Part shown: piece by piece, positions 42,484-51,061 of the stretch | Position numbering within the stretch: position 1 is the stretch's first letter | Layout of the letters: each line of letters begins with the position of its first letter | Assembly (NCBI GenBank): GCA_023230525.1 | Contig: JALNXE010000001.1 | Location: 43,020-107,019 of the forward strand | DNA length: 64,000 bases | Source: Desulfobulbaceae bacterium | Lineage (GTDB): Bacteria > Desulfobacterota > Desulfobulbia > Desulfobulbales > SURF-16 | Direction of reading: 5' to 3' | Position numbers and translations under genes: made by a program | The notes under the pieces: generated by a model | Databases searched by the model: none | What the model saw: only the letters and a program-made list of their open reading frames with translations | What the model was told of the DNA's origin: nothing

Positions 42484-44979
42484 TCATCCCCTGATAATGT
42501 TGGCAACATCCATCAAATCATTTTCAGATCCTCTTCCAATCTTGATTGAATAGAGTTCACCAACAACAGCACGAAGCTTTTCAATATCATCAGTACGCAT
42601 AAATTGCGCACCGAGCTTGGTAAGTTCCTGGAAACGGTGTTTGTCGGCAAAGAGATGAGGCGAGCTGGCCATCCACTTGAACCGATCGACCACAAACCAA
42701 TCCTGCCGCCAGAGAATCTCCCAGTTCTTTCCTTTCAACTCATCAAGGTAGTGTTCGAAATTCTGGTTCGTTTCTCCAATACAACGTTGCGCCGTCTTCG
42801 CCAAGTTGTCGAAGGCCGACGATTCGGACGGGCGGGCATGCTGCCGAATATGTTCGTCGAAGAAGGTCACCACACCATCGAGGTCAATCTGGCGAATCTC
42901 CTTGAGGTGTTCCTTTCGAACCTGGGCAAGAAGTCGCCGTGCCTCGAGCACCTTCTCCATGGCCTCCTGGGACTTCTCGGTCTCTTTTTCTTCTGGATCG
43001 AGCGAGACGGCGGATTCAAGTTTCTGCCGTGCTTGCTCCAGTTTTGGGTTGTCCACTACCTCATTGATCTCATCGATGCGATTCAGCGTTCTTTCGCCTT
43101 CCTCGACGACCATGACGGCGGCGGCGGTGTAGTCGAGCTGTCCCTCCTGACGGGAATAGAAGTTCTTCCCTGAGTGGAAGGTCCCGCCGATGCAGGGCAC
43201 GGATACTTCGATGATAATATTACCGGAGTCCAGGATTTCGTATTCGCATTCAAGATCGGCTCCGGCGTGAATCACGCCATCATCGAAATCGGAGCCGGAA
43301 ATTTTCAAGACGCCGATGGGGCGGTTGTCGGTAATGGGGTCTTCGATCTCACCCTCCCAAAGTTTCAGATTGAGTGAGCCAGACGCGCCCGCTTTGAGAG
43401 ACTCAGCCGCCTTAAATATCTTTTTGCCCTTCTTCGGCAGTGAATCGCCCGAACGGATCAGATAGTCAAGTACGGGGCGGCCGCCGAGTTTCTCCAAGAC
43501 CTCGATGCCAACTGAGTGAGAGGCCGGGATGGCATCCACTGTGGCGGCGGTTCGGGTAATGACAATCTTGTCCTGTTCCAGGGCAATGGGGCCACCCACG
43601 GAATCGAACATAAACACCTTGAAGGTGTTGTCGCCAGTTTTTGTCAGGGTAACGTCGATGGTTGCGCCATGCTTGAGAGGAAGGCGGCCGGAGGTCCAGC
43701 CGGTGTCGACGCTATCGATCTGAAACTCAGAGCCAACCGCAGCTTGGCCTGCCAATTGGACGGCGATCTTTGCTTTAACATCCGGTGTGCGGGCGATGTA
43801 ATTGAAAGACAGCGCCAGCCCGCCTCCGGAAGAAATTTGCCCACGGGTATTCTTGCGCGACCGGTTCTGGGAACTCCAGTCAATGGATTCCGCGAAGAGG
43901 CTTGCGCCTTCCGCCACGGCCGTCATGGGATTTACATCGGTGCTTCCCGGAATACCCAGCTCAAAGGCGACCTTGTCGCGCAGGGGTTTGTAATTGGTCG
44001 GGCCACCGACGAACACAATACGTTCCAGGTCATGCGGAGAAAGACCGGCCTTATTGAGTGTCTCTCGAGCAGACTCGATTGATTCGCCTACGCGCTCGGA
44101 GATCAGCTTGTCATAGGTGGCTCGCTGCAAAGGAATATCGAGATAGATTTCATTGCCGCTAAGATCCCGAACGCGGGCCTCGGTTTCCGATAGGCTGATT
44201 ACGGAATCTTCACGGGCCGAGAGTTCAATCTTAGCGCGCTCGGTGGCCCAAGCGGACAGCCGAATGAGCGACTTGAAACTCGGATTCACGGAAAAGTCTT
44301 CAGGGAGGTCGAAGTTTTCCAGCAGCCAAGGTCGCACAACGTTATCGACGAGGACGCGGTCAAAATCCCTGCCGCCACACATGGCAATACCACCGTGGGC
44401 GAGGAGGTTGACCCGCCCACCAATGCTTTCGGCAATGGCGATATCGAGTGTGCCGCCACCTAGGTCATAGATCAGAAACATGCCGTCGGTATTGCGGGCA
44501 CGCATGACGCTCATGACCGCCGCGACCGGTTCCTGCATAAGCGCAATCTTGCCGAGACCAGCCATGCTGGCGGCCTGCATGGTGGCGTCCTTCTGCATCT
44601 GGTTAAACGCCGCAGGAACGGTTATGACGGTTCCTGTATCGGGATCGTTTCTGATTTCCTCTGGTAAGTAGCCGAACAGAACCTTTAGAACCTCTGCGGA
44701 GCATTCTTCGGGGGTCTTTGTGAGGTTCATCGCAGAAAGCTGAACTGGCGTGCTCGTCCCCATGAGCCGCTTGAACAGCATCGCCGCGTTATCTGGGCTG
44801 TGCGGAGCCGAATCGTAGGCCCGCTTGCCCACGTATTTGTTGCCGCGTCGGTCGATATAGATCACCGATGGCGTCACATCATTCTGTTCAGGACTCTTCC
44901 AGGTTCGGGTTTCGGAACCGTCATAGGAACAGATAGCGCTGTTAGTTGTACCCAGGTCAATGCCTATGAAATTTTTCAT
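42484..44979 (-). CDS. Hsp70 (DnaK-like) chaperone with divergent C-terminus
   Basis: The 831-residue protein has a full actin-fold ATPase: FIGIDLGTTNSAICSYDG at the start, then FLIYDLGGGTLDIAIAES and RIVFVGGPTNYKPLRD. The part after about residue 390 differs from DnaK. It is longer, beta-rich and then coiled-coil (about 640-700), followed by an extra helical domain. It is thus a specialised Hsp70, not the housekeeping copy. Neighbours are a possible GrpE-like gene (2 bp upstream), AAA+ and J-like genes. Confidence 0.92.
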   Translation of the reverse strand: MKNFIGIDLGTTNSAICSYDGSETRTWKSPEQNDVTPSVIYIDRRGNKYVGKRAYDSAPHSPDNAAMLFKRLMGTSTPVQLSAMNLTKTPEECSAEVLKVLFGYLPEEIRNDPDTGTVITVPAAFNQMQKDATMQAASMAGLGKIALMQEPVAAVMSVMRARNTDGMFLIYDLGGGTLDIAIAESIGGRVNLLAHGGIAMCGGRDFDRVLVDNVVRPWLLENFDLPEDFSVNPSFKSLIRLSAWATERAKIELSAREDSVISLSETEARVRDLSGNEIYLDIPLQRATYDKLISERVGESIESARETLNKAGLSPHDLERIVFVGGPTNYKPLRDKVAFELGIPGSTDVNPMTAVAEGASLFAESIDWSSQNRSRKNTRGQISSGGGLALSFNYIARTPDVKAKIAVQLAGQAAVGSEFQIDSVDTGWTSGRLPLKHGATIDVTLTKTGDNTFKVFMFDSVGGPIALEQDKIVITRTAATVDAIPASHSVGIEVLEKLGGRPVLDYLIRSGDSLPKKGKKIFKAAESLKAGASGSLNLKLWEGEIEDPITDNRPIGVLKISGSDFDDGVIHAGADLECEYEILDSGNIIIEVSVPCIGGTFHSGKNFYSRQEGQLDYTAAAVMVVEEGERTLNRIDEINEVVDNPKLEQARQKLESAVSLDPEEKETEKSQEAMEKVLEARRLLAQVRKEHLKEIRQIDLDGVVTFFDEHIRQHARPSESSAFDNLAKTAQRCIGETNQNFEHYLDELKGKNWEILWRQDWFVVDRFKWMASSPHLFADKHRFQELTKLGAQFMRTDDIEKLRAVVGELYSIKIGRGSENDLMDVANIIRG

Positions 44980-44981
44980 AG

Positions 44982-45356
44982 TTACAGCTTCCTCAAAGTG
45001 ACGGTTCCTGTCTTAACCAAACCTTCTTTCCCCATAATGATCGGCTCCAGCATCTGATCGACTATCAAGGCATCTTTCGCATCGAACTCTTCGATATTCA
45101 GGGGGGTAGCGGCCATGCCGGGGTCGAAGGGATGCCCCTCGACGTTGACGATTCGCAAACCCGTTTGTTCCAGAGCCTCTTCGACCTTTTTTATGAACCA
45201 ACGAAACTGGCTCTTGTACCGGTTCTGTTCTCCGGCATCGAGTTTTAGCAGCAGGCGATCAAACACCCGGCCAAAACGCCAGGACTCAACCGCCATACTG
45301 ATCACCGCATCCCGCATAGCCTCGGGGTGAGTTATGGTTTGCTCGGAATCCAACAT
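44982..45356 (-). CDS. possible GrpE-like protein
   Basis: The 124-residue product ends with HPFDPGMAATPLNIEEFDAK, and then a segment with MLEPIIMGKEGLVKTGTVTL. This recalls the beta-domain of GrpE. The first part is helical, like the GrpE dimerisation helix but much shorter. It is the first gene of the island operon and is followed after 2 bp by the Hsp70, for which GrpE would be the nucleotide exchange factor. The assignment is tentative. Confidence 0.5.
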   Translation of the reverse strand: MLDSEQTITHPEAMRDAVISMAVESWRFGRVFDRLLLKLDAGEQNRYKSQFRWFIKKVEEALEQTGLRIVNVEGHPFDPGMAATPLNIEEFDAKDALIVDQMLEPIIMGKEGLVKTGTVTLRKL

Positions 45357-46038
45357 ATTTTTCTCCGTGTCCTTAAAGAATTCTCAAGTAGTACCGCCGA
45401 ATATAATCGAACGCGTTGTCGAATAGATCCTGAACTTTGAAGTGAAAAAGAGGTAATATTCAGATATCTTTTCTGGTTAATTTGGCATTGAATATGTTCA
45501 AATCCTTGGAGCAACATATTTACAAATCGTGATCACTATTCTATTCGGTACAATAATTTGCAAGGGAAATATGGCATGTTGTCATCTTTGGGTTGGTGCT
45601 CAGTATAATTGAGATGTGTCATGGCAAGGAAAATGCCTGACATGAATACAGCAAGTAAACATTCTTCCTGAGAGGGTGAGATATGAATGTACATGCAATC
45701 ACCAGCCAACCAGGTTGCTGGCAATTGAATTTTTGATTGCATTTTGATCGCTGCAGCTGCTCCGGACAAAGCGATTTTGCAATCAGATTCCCCGGTATCG
45801 AGGGCAGCGCCGGTCAGATCGGCGGCCAGCTCCCCAGGGCGGGGATTGCATTTTCTTTTTTGGAGTCCGCTATTTTGTTTCAAATTTGGGGGGAGTATAT
45901 TAGGGAGATAGTGTGACTTCTATCGCTGGGGCAAGTCCACTTTTTTTTAAGTCTGACACATTCACGCCTTTCTTGTAAAGTGAGCGGCTTCTTCATGGGA
46001 TTCATTCGAATACTTACATCTTTTTGTTGTTAGAAAAA
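45357..46038. other. right edge of the island: repeat copy D, no intact gene
   Basis: This 682-bp stretch lies between the island operon start and the end of the ImmA-like gene. The left part must hold the island promoter, but I could not assign one. The right part contains repeat copy D. No RNA gene was seen. Confidence 0.6.
45703..45920 (+). repeat. dispersed repeat, copy D (right flank of island)
   Basis: Same orientation and order of motifs as copy C at 32379-32582, including three GATTGCA/TGCAATC motifs and the TCCGCTATTTTGTTTCAAAT end. Identity by eye is roughly 70%. With copy C it brackets the chaperone/McrBC operon. Confidence 0.8.
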
Positions 46039-46905
46039 TTATCTTTTCCGCTTACTCTTATGAAAAGTTGGTGGTTCCCAGGGCCATTCATCATCTGTAT
46101 TATTCAAGCTTTCTTCATCCTCATCTTCACAATCCCCTAAGCCGTCCTCATCATATAATAGGGTTAAAACCTGGCCATAAGAGTTAATAGGCAAGGCCCA
46201 TTCAAGGATTTCTGAATGACTTTTTAACTTTTTACCGGCAACCCAGATATTTGCCTTTACTGAGTCAAACAGATCATCTGGAATATCGCCTTTCAAAGCA
46301 GCAAATGTCTGGGTATCAGAAGGAACATCGCGGTTGTCCATATCAATATAAAGATTGAAGTTTTTAGCTGCACGAAACCAAGCTAACTTATTCTTTTCGC
46401 ATACCAATAGTGCGCAGCTCTCTTCAGTCAATTCAATATATCTAATCACCGTAGCTAATTTAGAGGTTTGACTCATCTCTGACAACTTCATTATATTGTC
46501 CCAGCCAGGGTCATGTTCTTCGACAAGTTTCAGGAAAACACTTCTTGGCATCAAGAGCTCTGCCGCAAATTCATTAGCCCTTAGCTCTATTGGTGAGTTG
46601 CTTTTAGAATTTGTCCCAATGGAGCTTCGTGGGCAAAAAAATGAGTTTGAATCAAAAGTATCCAGGCAGAAATGCCCCAGCTCATGGGCTCCTGTAAAAT
46701 TTTTTCTCCCGATTTCGTTTATTGTTGAATTGACGCAAATCATTCCATTGAGAGCATGATCAAGAAATAAAATTCCATCAATCTCCTTCAGGGATTTTTC
46801 AATGTAAAATATGCCCAACTTCTCACATATATTACGTGGGATGATAGGTAGCGAATCCAGACCTAATTCATCTAATAATTTGACTGCCTCATTTCTCGGG
46901 TCCAT
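46039..46905 (-). CDS. ImmA/IrrE family metallopeptidase
   Basis: This protein is about 288 residues from the ATG at 46905; a longer frame overlaps the upstream gene. It has the zinc motif HELGH in NFTGAHELGHFCLD and the family's ELRANEFAAELLMP segment after it. ImmA-type proteases cleave the XRE repressor encoded beside them, and here such a repressor is directly upstream. The acidic C-terminal tail (EDEDEES) is unusual. Together they form a derepression switch or an antitoxin pair. Confidence 0.9.
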   Translation of the reverse strand: MDPRNEAVKLLDELGLDSLPIIPRNICEKLGIFYIEKSLKEIDGILFLDHALNGMICVNSTINEIGRKNFTGAHELGHFCLDTFDSNSFFCPRSSIGTNSKSNSPIELRANEFAAELLMPRSVFLKLVEEHDPGWDNIMKLSEMSQTSKLATVIRYIELTEESCALLVCEKNKLAWFRAAKNFNLYIDMDNRDVPSDTQTFAALKGDIPDDLFDSVKANIWVAGKKLKSHSEILEWALPINSYGQVLTLLYDEDGLGDCEDEDEESLNNTDDEWPWEPPTFHKSKRKR

Positions 46906-46912
46906 AAACGGC

Positions 46913-47263
46913 TCATTTCTTTTTTGACTTAAAAAAATCGACCATTTTTTCAATCGTTTCTTTGTCTTCAGAATTCAATGATTGGAATCCCCGGAAAAAA
47001 GTTCTGATATCTTGATCATGTAATAAAGCGCCTAACTCAGACTCATCTGTTTTACCCAACAGATAATCAATGGATACATTTAAAACAGATGCGATTCTCT
47101 GCAGGACCGGTATCGTTGGTGTTCTTGTCCCTTTCTCGATTTGCGAAATAGCCGCCGGGGTTACACCAGATTTTCCCGCGAGCTGGGCCTGGTTAAGGTT
47201 CTTCCCTTCTCGGGCAAGAGTGATACGCTGCCGCAATATCTCCTTATTAAATTCTTTCATCAT
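46913..47263 (-). CDS. XRE-family repressor paired with ImmA
   Basis: This 116-residue protein has an N-terminal helix-turn-helix (LRQRITLAREGKNLNQAQLAG...AAISQIEKGTRTP) and the DYLLGKTDE segment common in ImmR-type repressors. It is followed 7 bp later by the metallopeptidase. It is divergent from the small gene at 47429. The space between carries repeated TTAACAGAA sites over a strong promoter, so it probably represses the CBASS side as well as itself. Confidence 0.9.
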   Translation of the reverse strand: MMKEFNKEILRQRITLAREGKNLNQAQLAGKSGVTPAAISQIEKGTRTPTIPVLQRIASVLNVSIDYLLGKTDESELGALLHDQDIRTFFRGFQSLNSEDKETIEKMVDFFKSKKK

Positions 47264-47312
47264 AGAAAAGCACCTCCAGTAAATGTTTAGTCAGCTTGAT
47301 ACTACAAGAAAA

Positions 47313-47384
47313 TTAACAGAACGGAAAGAAAAAATTAACAGAAACAATTGACAGAAAACAGAGCTAGGATTATTATTCTGTTAA
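47313..47384 (+). promoter_or_regulatory. sigma-70 promoter with overlapping operator repeats
   Basis: A near-consensus promoter, TTGACA (47348-47353), N17, TATTAT (47371-47376), faces right toward the 57-codon gene. TTAACAGAA occurs at 47313-47321 and 47335-47343, and its complement TTCTGTTAA at 47376-47384 overlaps the -10 box. This arrangement is typical of a repressed promoter; the adjacent XRE protein is the obvious ligand. Confidence 0.75.
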
Positions 47385-47428
47385 TTTATTATTTTTACAC
47401 TGTTAACAAAACAGAAAGGAGTTACTAC

Positions 47429-47602
47429 ATGGCAACGAACCCACCCTCAGGCGATGGACACCGAAACGGCGCAGTACGTAAACGTTCTCAGGTGTATAAT
47501 CCGCAAAATAACCGTTGGACAAAAAGAGAAAAAGACTCTGGTAGGTTTATGGATCAAAAGTCAGATGACAAGCCATTCAAAGGCGTGCGGAAGGAAAAAT
47601 GA
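47429..47602 (+). CDS. conserved small hypothetical protein (57 aa)
   Basis: The ATG follows AAAGGAG with 7-nt spacing; the frame also opens earlier but without a ribosome binding site. The product (MATNPPSGDGHRNGAVRKRS..., ending KSDDKPFKGVRKEK) is basic and probably disordered. I recall near-identical small proteins in many bacterial accessory regions, but no function. Controlled by the promoter above, it precedes the CBASS operon. Confidence 0.75.
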   Translation: MATNPPSGDGHRNGAVRKRSQVYNPQNNRWTKREKDSGRFMDQKSDDKPFKGVRKEK

Positions 47603-47663
47603 CGCAAAGCGCTGTATGTTGTATTTACAGATAACAGTGCACCCCATATATTGTGCACATAGC

Positions 47664-47692
47664 TTGACAAACTCACGCATCGTGTTTAATAA
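47664..47692 (+). promoter_or_regulatory. likely CBASS promoter
   Basis: TTGACA (47664-47669), 17-bp spacer, TAATAA (47687-47692), about 130 bp before the CD-NTase start and after the stop of the small gene. It would let the CBASS operon be transcribed on its own. Confidence 0.6.
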
Positions 47693-47824
47693 TTTTCCCA
47701 AATTATCCGTTTTTTTAGGGGAGGGATGGGGGTGTCAATACAGACCGATAAGTGCACTTTGAGCCAATAACCTTTATCCATCTTATTTTGCTGAATTTTA
47801 ATAAAATTTGACAAGGACATCCTT

Positions 47825-48829
47825 ATGCCTGATCTACAAAAGCAGTTTGTTAAGTTCCATGACAACATCAAACTCGGCAACTTTGACGAAAACCAGACTC
47901 TTCGAGAGAAACGGGATACACTCCTTAAAGATTTAAAATCGAGAATTGAAGAAAATGCTCCATCATTTGAGAGTTTCGGTCAAGGTAGTTATGCTATGAA
48001 CACTGGCATTGTGCCAAAAGACGGGAATTATGATATTGACGTTGGAATCATTTTCGACTGCTCTCGTGAGAGGTATCCAGATCCGGTTGATTTAAAAAAG
48101 ATAGTGAGAAATGCGCTTAGCAATGGAAATCGAACCGTAGTTATCAGGAGGCCCTGTGTCACTGTAACCTACATGAAAAATGGGAAAGTTGATTATCATG
48201 TGGATTTAGCGATTTATGTAAAACGGAATGAAGATAATCTTCTGGATCTCGCCATCGGGAAAGAATTCTCAGAAGAAGAAAATAAAGTTTGGCAGAAATC
48301 TGACCCCAAGGGGTTGATAGATAAAATTAACAACAGCTTTGTTAATAGCGATGACCAGGCGCAAATGCGCAGATGTATACGATATTTAAAAAAGTGGCGT
48401 GATCACAACCTCCATTCTGTTAACTCTGGAAAACCATTCAGCATCGCCCTCACATGTTCTGCCTATAATTGGTTTCAACCGAGCAAAGATATTTTTTCTG
48501 GAAAATATCAAGACTTAGATGCATTGCTTGATTTGGTTAAAACCAAACTGAGCCATTTTGACAGTCTAGGATGGTTGACTATTTCCCTTCCTGTAGAACC
48601 ATATGAAGACCTTAACAAAGTAATGACAGTTACTCAGATGAAAACATATAAGGAAAAATTCGCAAATCTTCGGGATGCTCTAATTGCAGCAAAGAATGAA
48701 GATCTCGAAGATGAAGTATGTAAGCTGTTACGTATACAGTTTGGTGATGATTTCCCAGTTCCGGAAAAGAAAGATACCGCAAAAAAAGCTGCTGTAGCTG
48801 GTTATGCACCGGCTGGAGGGAGCGCATAA
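47825..48829 (+). CDS. CBASS CD-NTase (cGAS/DncV-like nucleotidyltransferase)
   Basis: The 334-residue protein has the polymerase-beta-like core: GQGSYAMNTG (G54-S55), DIDVGI with D70 and D72, and the third acid in DYHVDLAIY (D127). It should synthesise a cyclic oligonucleotide on phage infection. The C-terminus is a flexible Ala/Gly-rich tail ending AGGSA, suited to conjugation by the Cap2 encoded next. The SAVED effector downstream suggests a cyclic trinucleotide or similar product. It is the first gene of a four-gene operon. Confidence 0.95.
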   Translation: MPDLQKQFVKFHDNIKLGNFDENQTLREKRDTLLKDLKSRIEENAPSFESFGQGSYAMNTGIVPKDGNYDIDVGIIFDCSRERYPDPVDLKKIVRNALSNGNRTVVIRRPCVTVTYMKNGKVDYHVDLAIYVKRNEDNLLDLAIGKEFSEEENKVWQKSDPKGLIDKINNSFVNSDDQAQMRRCIRYLKKWRDHNLHSVNSGKPFSIALTCSAYNWFQPSKDIFSGKYQDLDALLDLVKTKLSHFDSLGWLTISLPVEPYEDLNKVMTVTQMKTYKEKFANLRDALIAAKNEDLEDEVCKLLRIQFGDDFPVPEKKDTAKKAAVAGYAPAGGSA

Positions 48830-48830
48830 C

Positions 48831-50579
48831 GTGGAGGGTTTTGATTTCAAAAACTCTCTCTCAGCACATCCCAATGTCACTTCCCTTAAAGAAATAAGTC
48901 TCAATGATATTGCGACGCGGGCTGTGTTTATTAAGGATAAGCTTGCAAAAGCTTTTATTGCCATTGTTCAAGTTGGGCCATTAGAGTATCAACTCTTCAT
49001 CGGCGAGCCTAAAGGGTTTCCGGGGAAATTACCTTGGATTTTTTTCTTCAATCCAGAGCTACATGATTTCCATAACCATGTAAATTACAATGGTGAAATA
49101 TGTTACACTGTTCAAAGTGATGGCATGTTCATTAATGTCAATCAGCCAGGGGCTGTGTTACATCAAGCATTAAGTCAAGTTATTGAGATTCTTTCTGGCA
49201 GTGCAGACCGAAACTTATCAGAGCTTCATGAAGAGTTTGAAGGGTATTGGCATTCATTACCAGGCATCTTCGAGGCTCGATGTTTTTTTACCCCTACCCA
49301 AAATATTGATCAGATTACTGCTCTTTGTAATCCTGTATCAAAGCAAAATTTCACTCCCCGTATTTTATTTAAAGAACCTCTCCCAGAAGGTTACGGCTAT
49401 AATTATAGGCTGAAATCCCAACAGTCCAGAAAAGCATGGCATATACCGCTTGAAAAAAAAATATTACCTCCCAACCCTGATGCAGGATTAACCCCATTTT
49501 ATGTCCGAAATTTATTGGATTCTGCCTCAGAATCACATAAAATCCAATTCCTTAAGTCTCAAGAGAAAAAAAAGAAAAAAGGGAAAAAACAAACTACAAG
49601 ACAATGTGATATTTTGCTTTTTTCTCAAATGAGGCCGTCAGGTGCAATGTCTCTTTTTGGGGTCGTAGTAACAGGTACTTCAAAAACACCGTTTTTCTTG
49701 AGTTCAGAAGATAAAGGATGGGAATTAATCCCTTTTTCAATACAAAGACACAATCTTGAATATATTCTTGAACGTGGTGGAGCCCAGACATCATTACAGA
49801 AAAGAACTGTAGCGATATTTGGGTGTGGTGCTGTTGGATCGAGGATTGTAGAGCAGCTTGCTTTGTCAGGAATAGGGAAGTTAATTATTTTTGATAGTGA
49901 TGATCTGAGTGAAGATAATATTTATCGGCATGTTCTCGGTGGGAAATATATTGATGAAAACAAAGCTGGAGCCATGGCTAAGTATTTAAAAGAACGCCTA
50001 CCATATATAAGCGTTGTCCCTAAACCTATAAAAAGTGACCAGTGGTTGCAGAAAAAGGAATTGGAAGGTGTAGATATAATTGTGGATGCCACTGCTGATT
50101 TCACATCCATGCGAGCAATAAACCAAAATATGATTCAGGATTCTCTCTCTGTTCCAATCGTTTATTGTTGGTTAGAACCTTGCAGCATTGGGGGGCATTC
50201 TCTTTTGGTAGATGGAATTGCAGAAGGTTGCCTAGAATGTTTATTTGACAATACCGAGTTTGGTCCGTTTCTACGATGTGCCTTCCTGGAACCATACCAA
50301 AATTTAACAAAAGATTTGACAGGCTGCGGTGGAGTTTTCACCCCATTTTCATCTCTCGATGCCATAAAAACTGCCACATTATCTACTGAATTAGTTATAG
50401 AATACCTTCTCAAAAAACAAACCACCTCTTATAGCTTTTGGGTTGGGAATGACGATATTGCCAAGAAGGAAGGATTAAAAACAACTGAATGGTATAAAAA
50501 AGCCGCCAATAAAAATAGTTCAGAGATTGCAAAGAGATTTCGTCAAAAGCATTGTCCTGCCTGTGGAGGACAAATTTAA
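48831..50579 (+). CDS. cap2: CBASS Cap2, E2-E1 ubiquitin-transfer-like protein
   Basis: The GTG at 48831, one base after the CD-NTase stop and behind GGAGGG, is the likely start; an ATG at 48804 would overlap the upstream gene. The protein is about 582 residues. The E2-like N-terminal half has the candidate catalytic Cys in YNGEICYTVQ. The C-terminal ThiF/E1 domain has the nucleotide motif FGCGAVGSRIVEQL, the NIYRHVLG segment and the catalytic Cys in TGCGGVFTPF, plus a closing Cys pair (CPACGG). It joins the CD-NTase C-terminus to target proteins and so primes signalling. Confidence 0.95.
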   Translation: MEGFDFKNSLSAHPNVTSLKEISLNDIATRAVFIKDKLAKAFIAIVQVGPLEYQLFIGEPKGFPGKLPWIFFFNPELHDFHNHVNYNGEICYTVQSDGMFINVNQPGAVLHQALSQVIEILSGSADRNLSELHEEFEGYWHSLPGIFEARCFFTPTQNIDQITALCNPVSKQNFTPRILFKEPLPEGYGYNYRLKSQQSRKAWHIPLEKKILPPNPDAGLTPFYVRNLLDSASESHKIQFLKSQEKKKKKGKKQTTRQCDILLFSQMRPSGAMSLFGVVVTGTSKTPFFLSSEDKGWELIPFSIQRHNLEYILERGGAQTSLQKRTVAIFGCGAVGSRIVEQLALSGIGKLIIFDSDDLSEDNIYRHVLGGKYIDENKAGAMAKYLKERLPYISVVPKPIKSDQWLQKKELEGVDIIVDATADFTSMRAINQNMIQDSLSVPIVYCWLEPCSIGGHSLLVDGIAEGCLECLFDNTEFGPFLRCAFLEPYQNLTKDLTGCGGVFTPFSSLDAIKTATLSTELVIEYLLKKQTTSYSFWVGNDDIAKKEGLKTTEWYKKAANKNSSEIAKRFRQKHCPACGGQI

Positions 50580-51061
50580 TGCGTATGGCTTATTCGCTGG
50601 AGCATGATCGGAAGTTTATTATTACTGAGCCTGTTGTTGATCTCCTTATGAATTACCGCCAAACAGACAAATGGCAAAAAGAAGCTGGAGGTTTGCTCAT
50701 AGGAAGACATCTCTTAGAAGAGGATCATCTTGTTGTAGATCGGATCACTGAGCCTACATGGTGGGATAAACGGTTACGGACATTTTTTTTTCGTTCAAAC
50801 AGGCATAATCGGATTTTATATAAGACGTGGAATGATTCGAATAAAACCCTAACTCTATTGGGACTTTGGCATACCCATCCTGAACCTATTCCAACCCCTT
50901 CAGTAGTAGATTATAAAGATTGGGAAAACACTCTTCTTCAAGGGGAGTATTTTGGTGATTTTCTTGTCTTTATGATAGTCGGCACTCAAAAAATACGGAT
51001 ATGGCGCGGCGATAAACATGCCCGATTTTTAGAAATGAATGAGATATTGAAGAATGAATAA
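50579..51061 (+). CDS. cap3: CBASS Cap3, JAMM/MPN+ isopeptidase
   Basis: The 160-residue protein starts at ATG 50579, sharing one base with the cap2 stop. It has the JAB zinc-peptidase motif: Glu in KEAGGLLIG, then HTHPEPIPTPSVVD (HxHx7SxxD). Cap3 removes the CD-NTase from its conjugates and so opposes Cap2. It overlaps the effector gene by 8 bp. Confidence 0.94.
   Translation: MRMAYSLEHDRKFIITEPVVDLLMNYRQTDKWQKEAGGLLIGRHLLEEDHLVVDRITEPTWWDKRLRTFFFRSNRHNRILYKTWNDSNKTLTLLGLWHTHPEPIPTPSVVDYKDWENTLLQGEYFGDFLVFMIVGTQKIRIWRGDKHARFLEMNEILKNE

Noticed and set aside
45536..45883. 115-codon leftward frame across repeat copy D
   Set aside because: The matching frame in copy C is not conserved in length, and there is no ribosome binding site; shared peptide pieces only reflect the DNA repeat.
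32379..45920. Island-flanking repeats read as integron attC sites
   Set aside because: They lack the core-site GTTRRRY ends and there is no cassette structure or integrase nearby.
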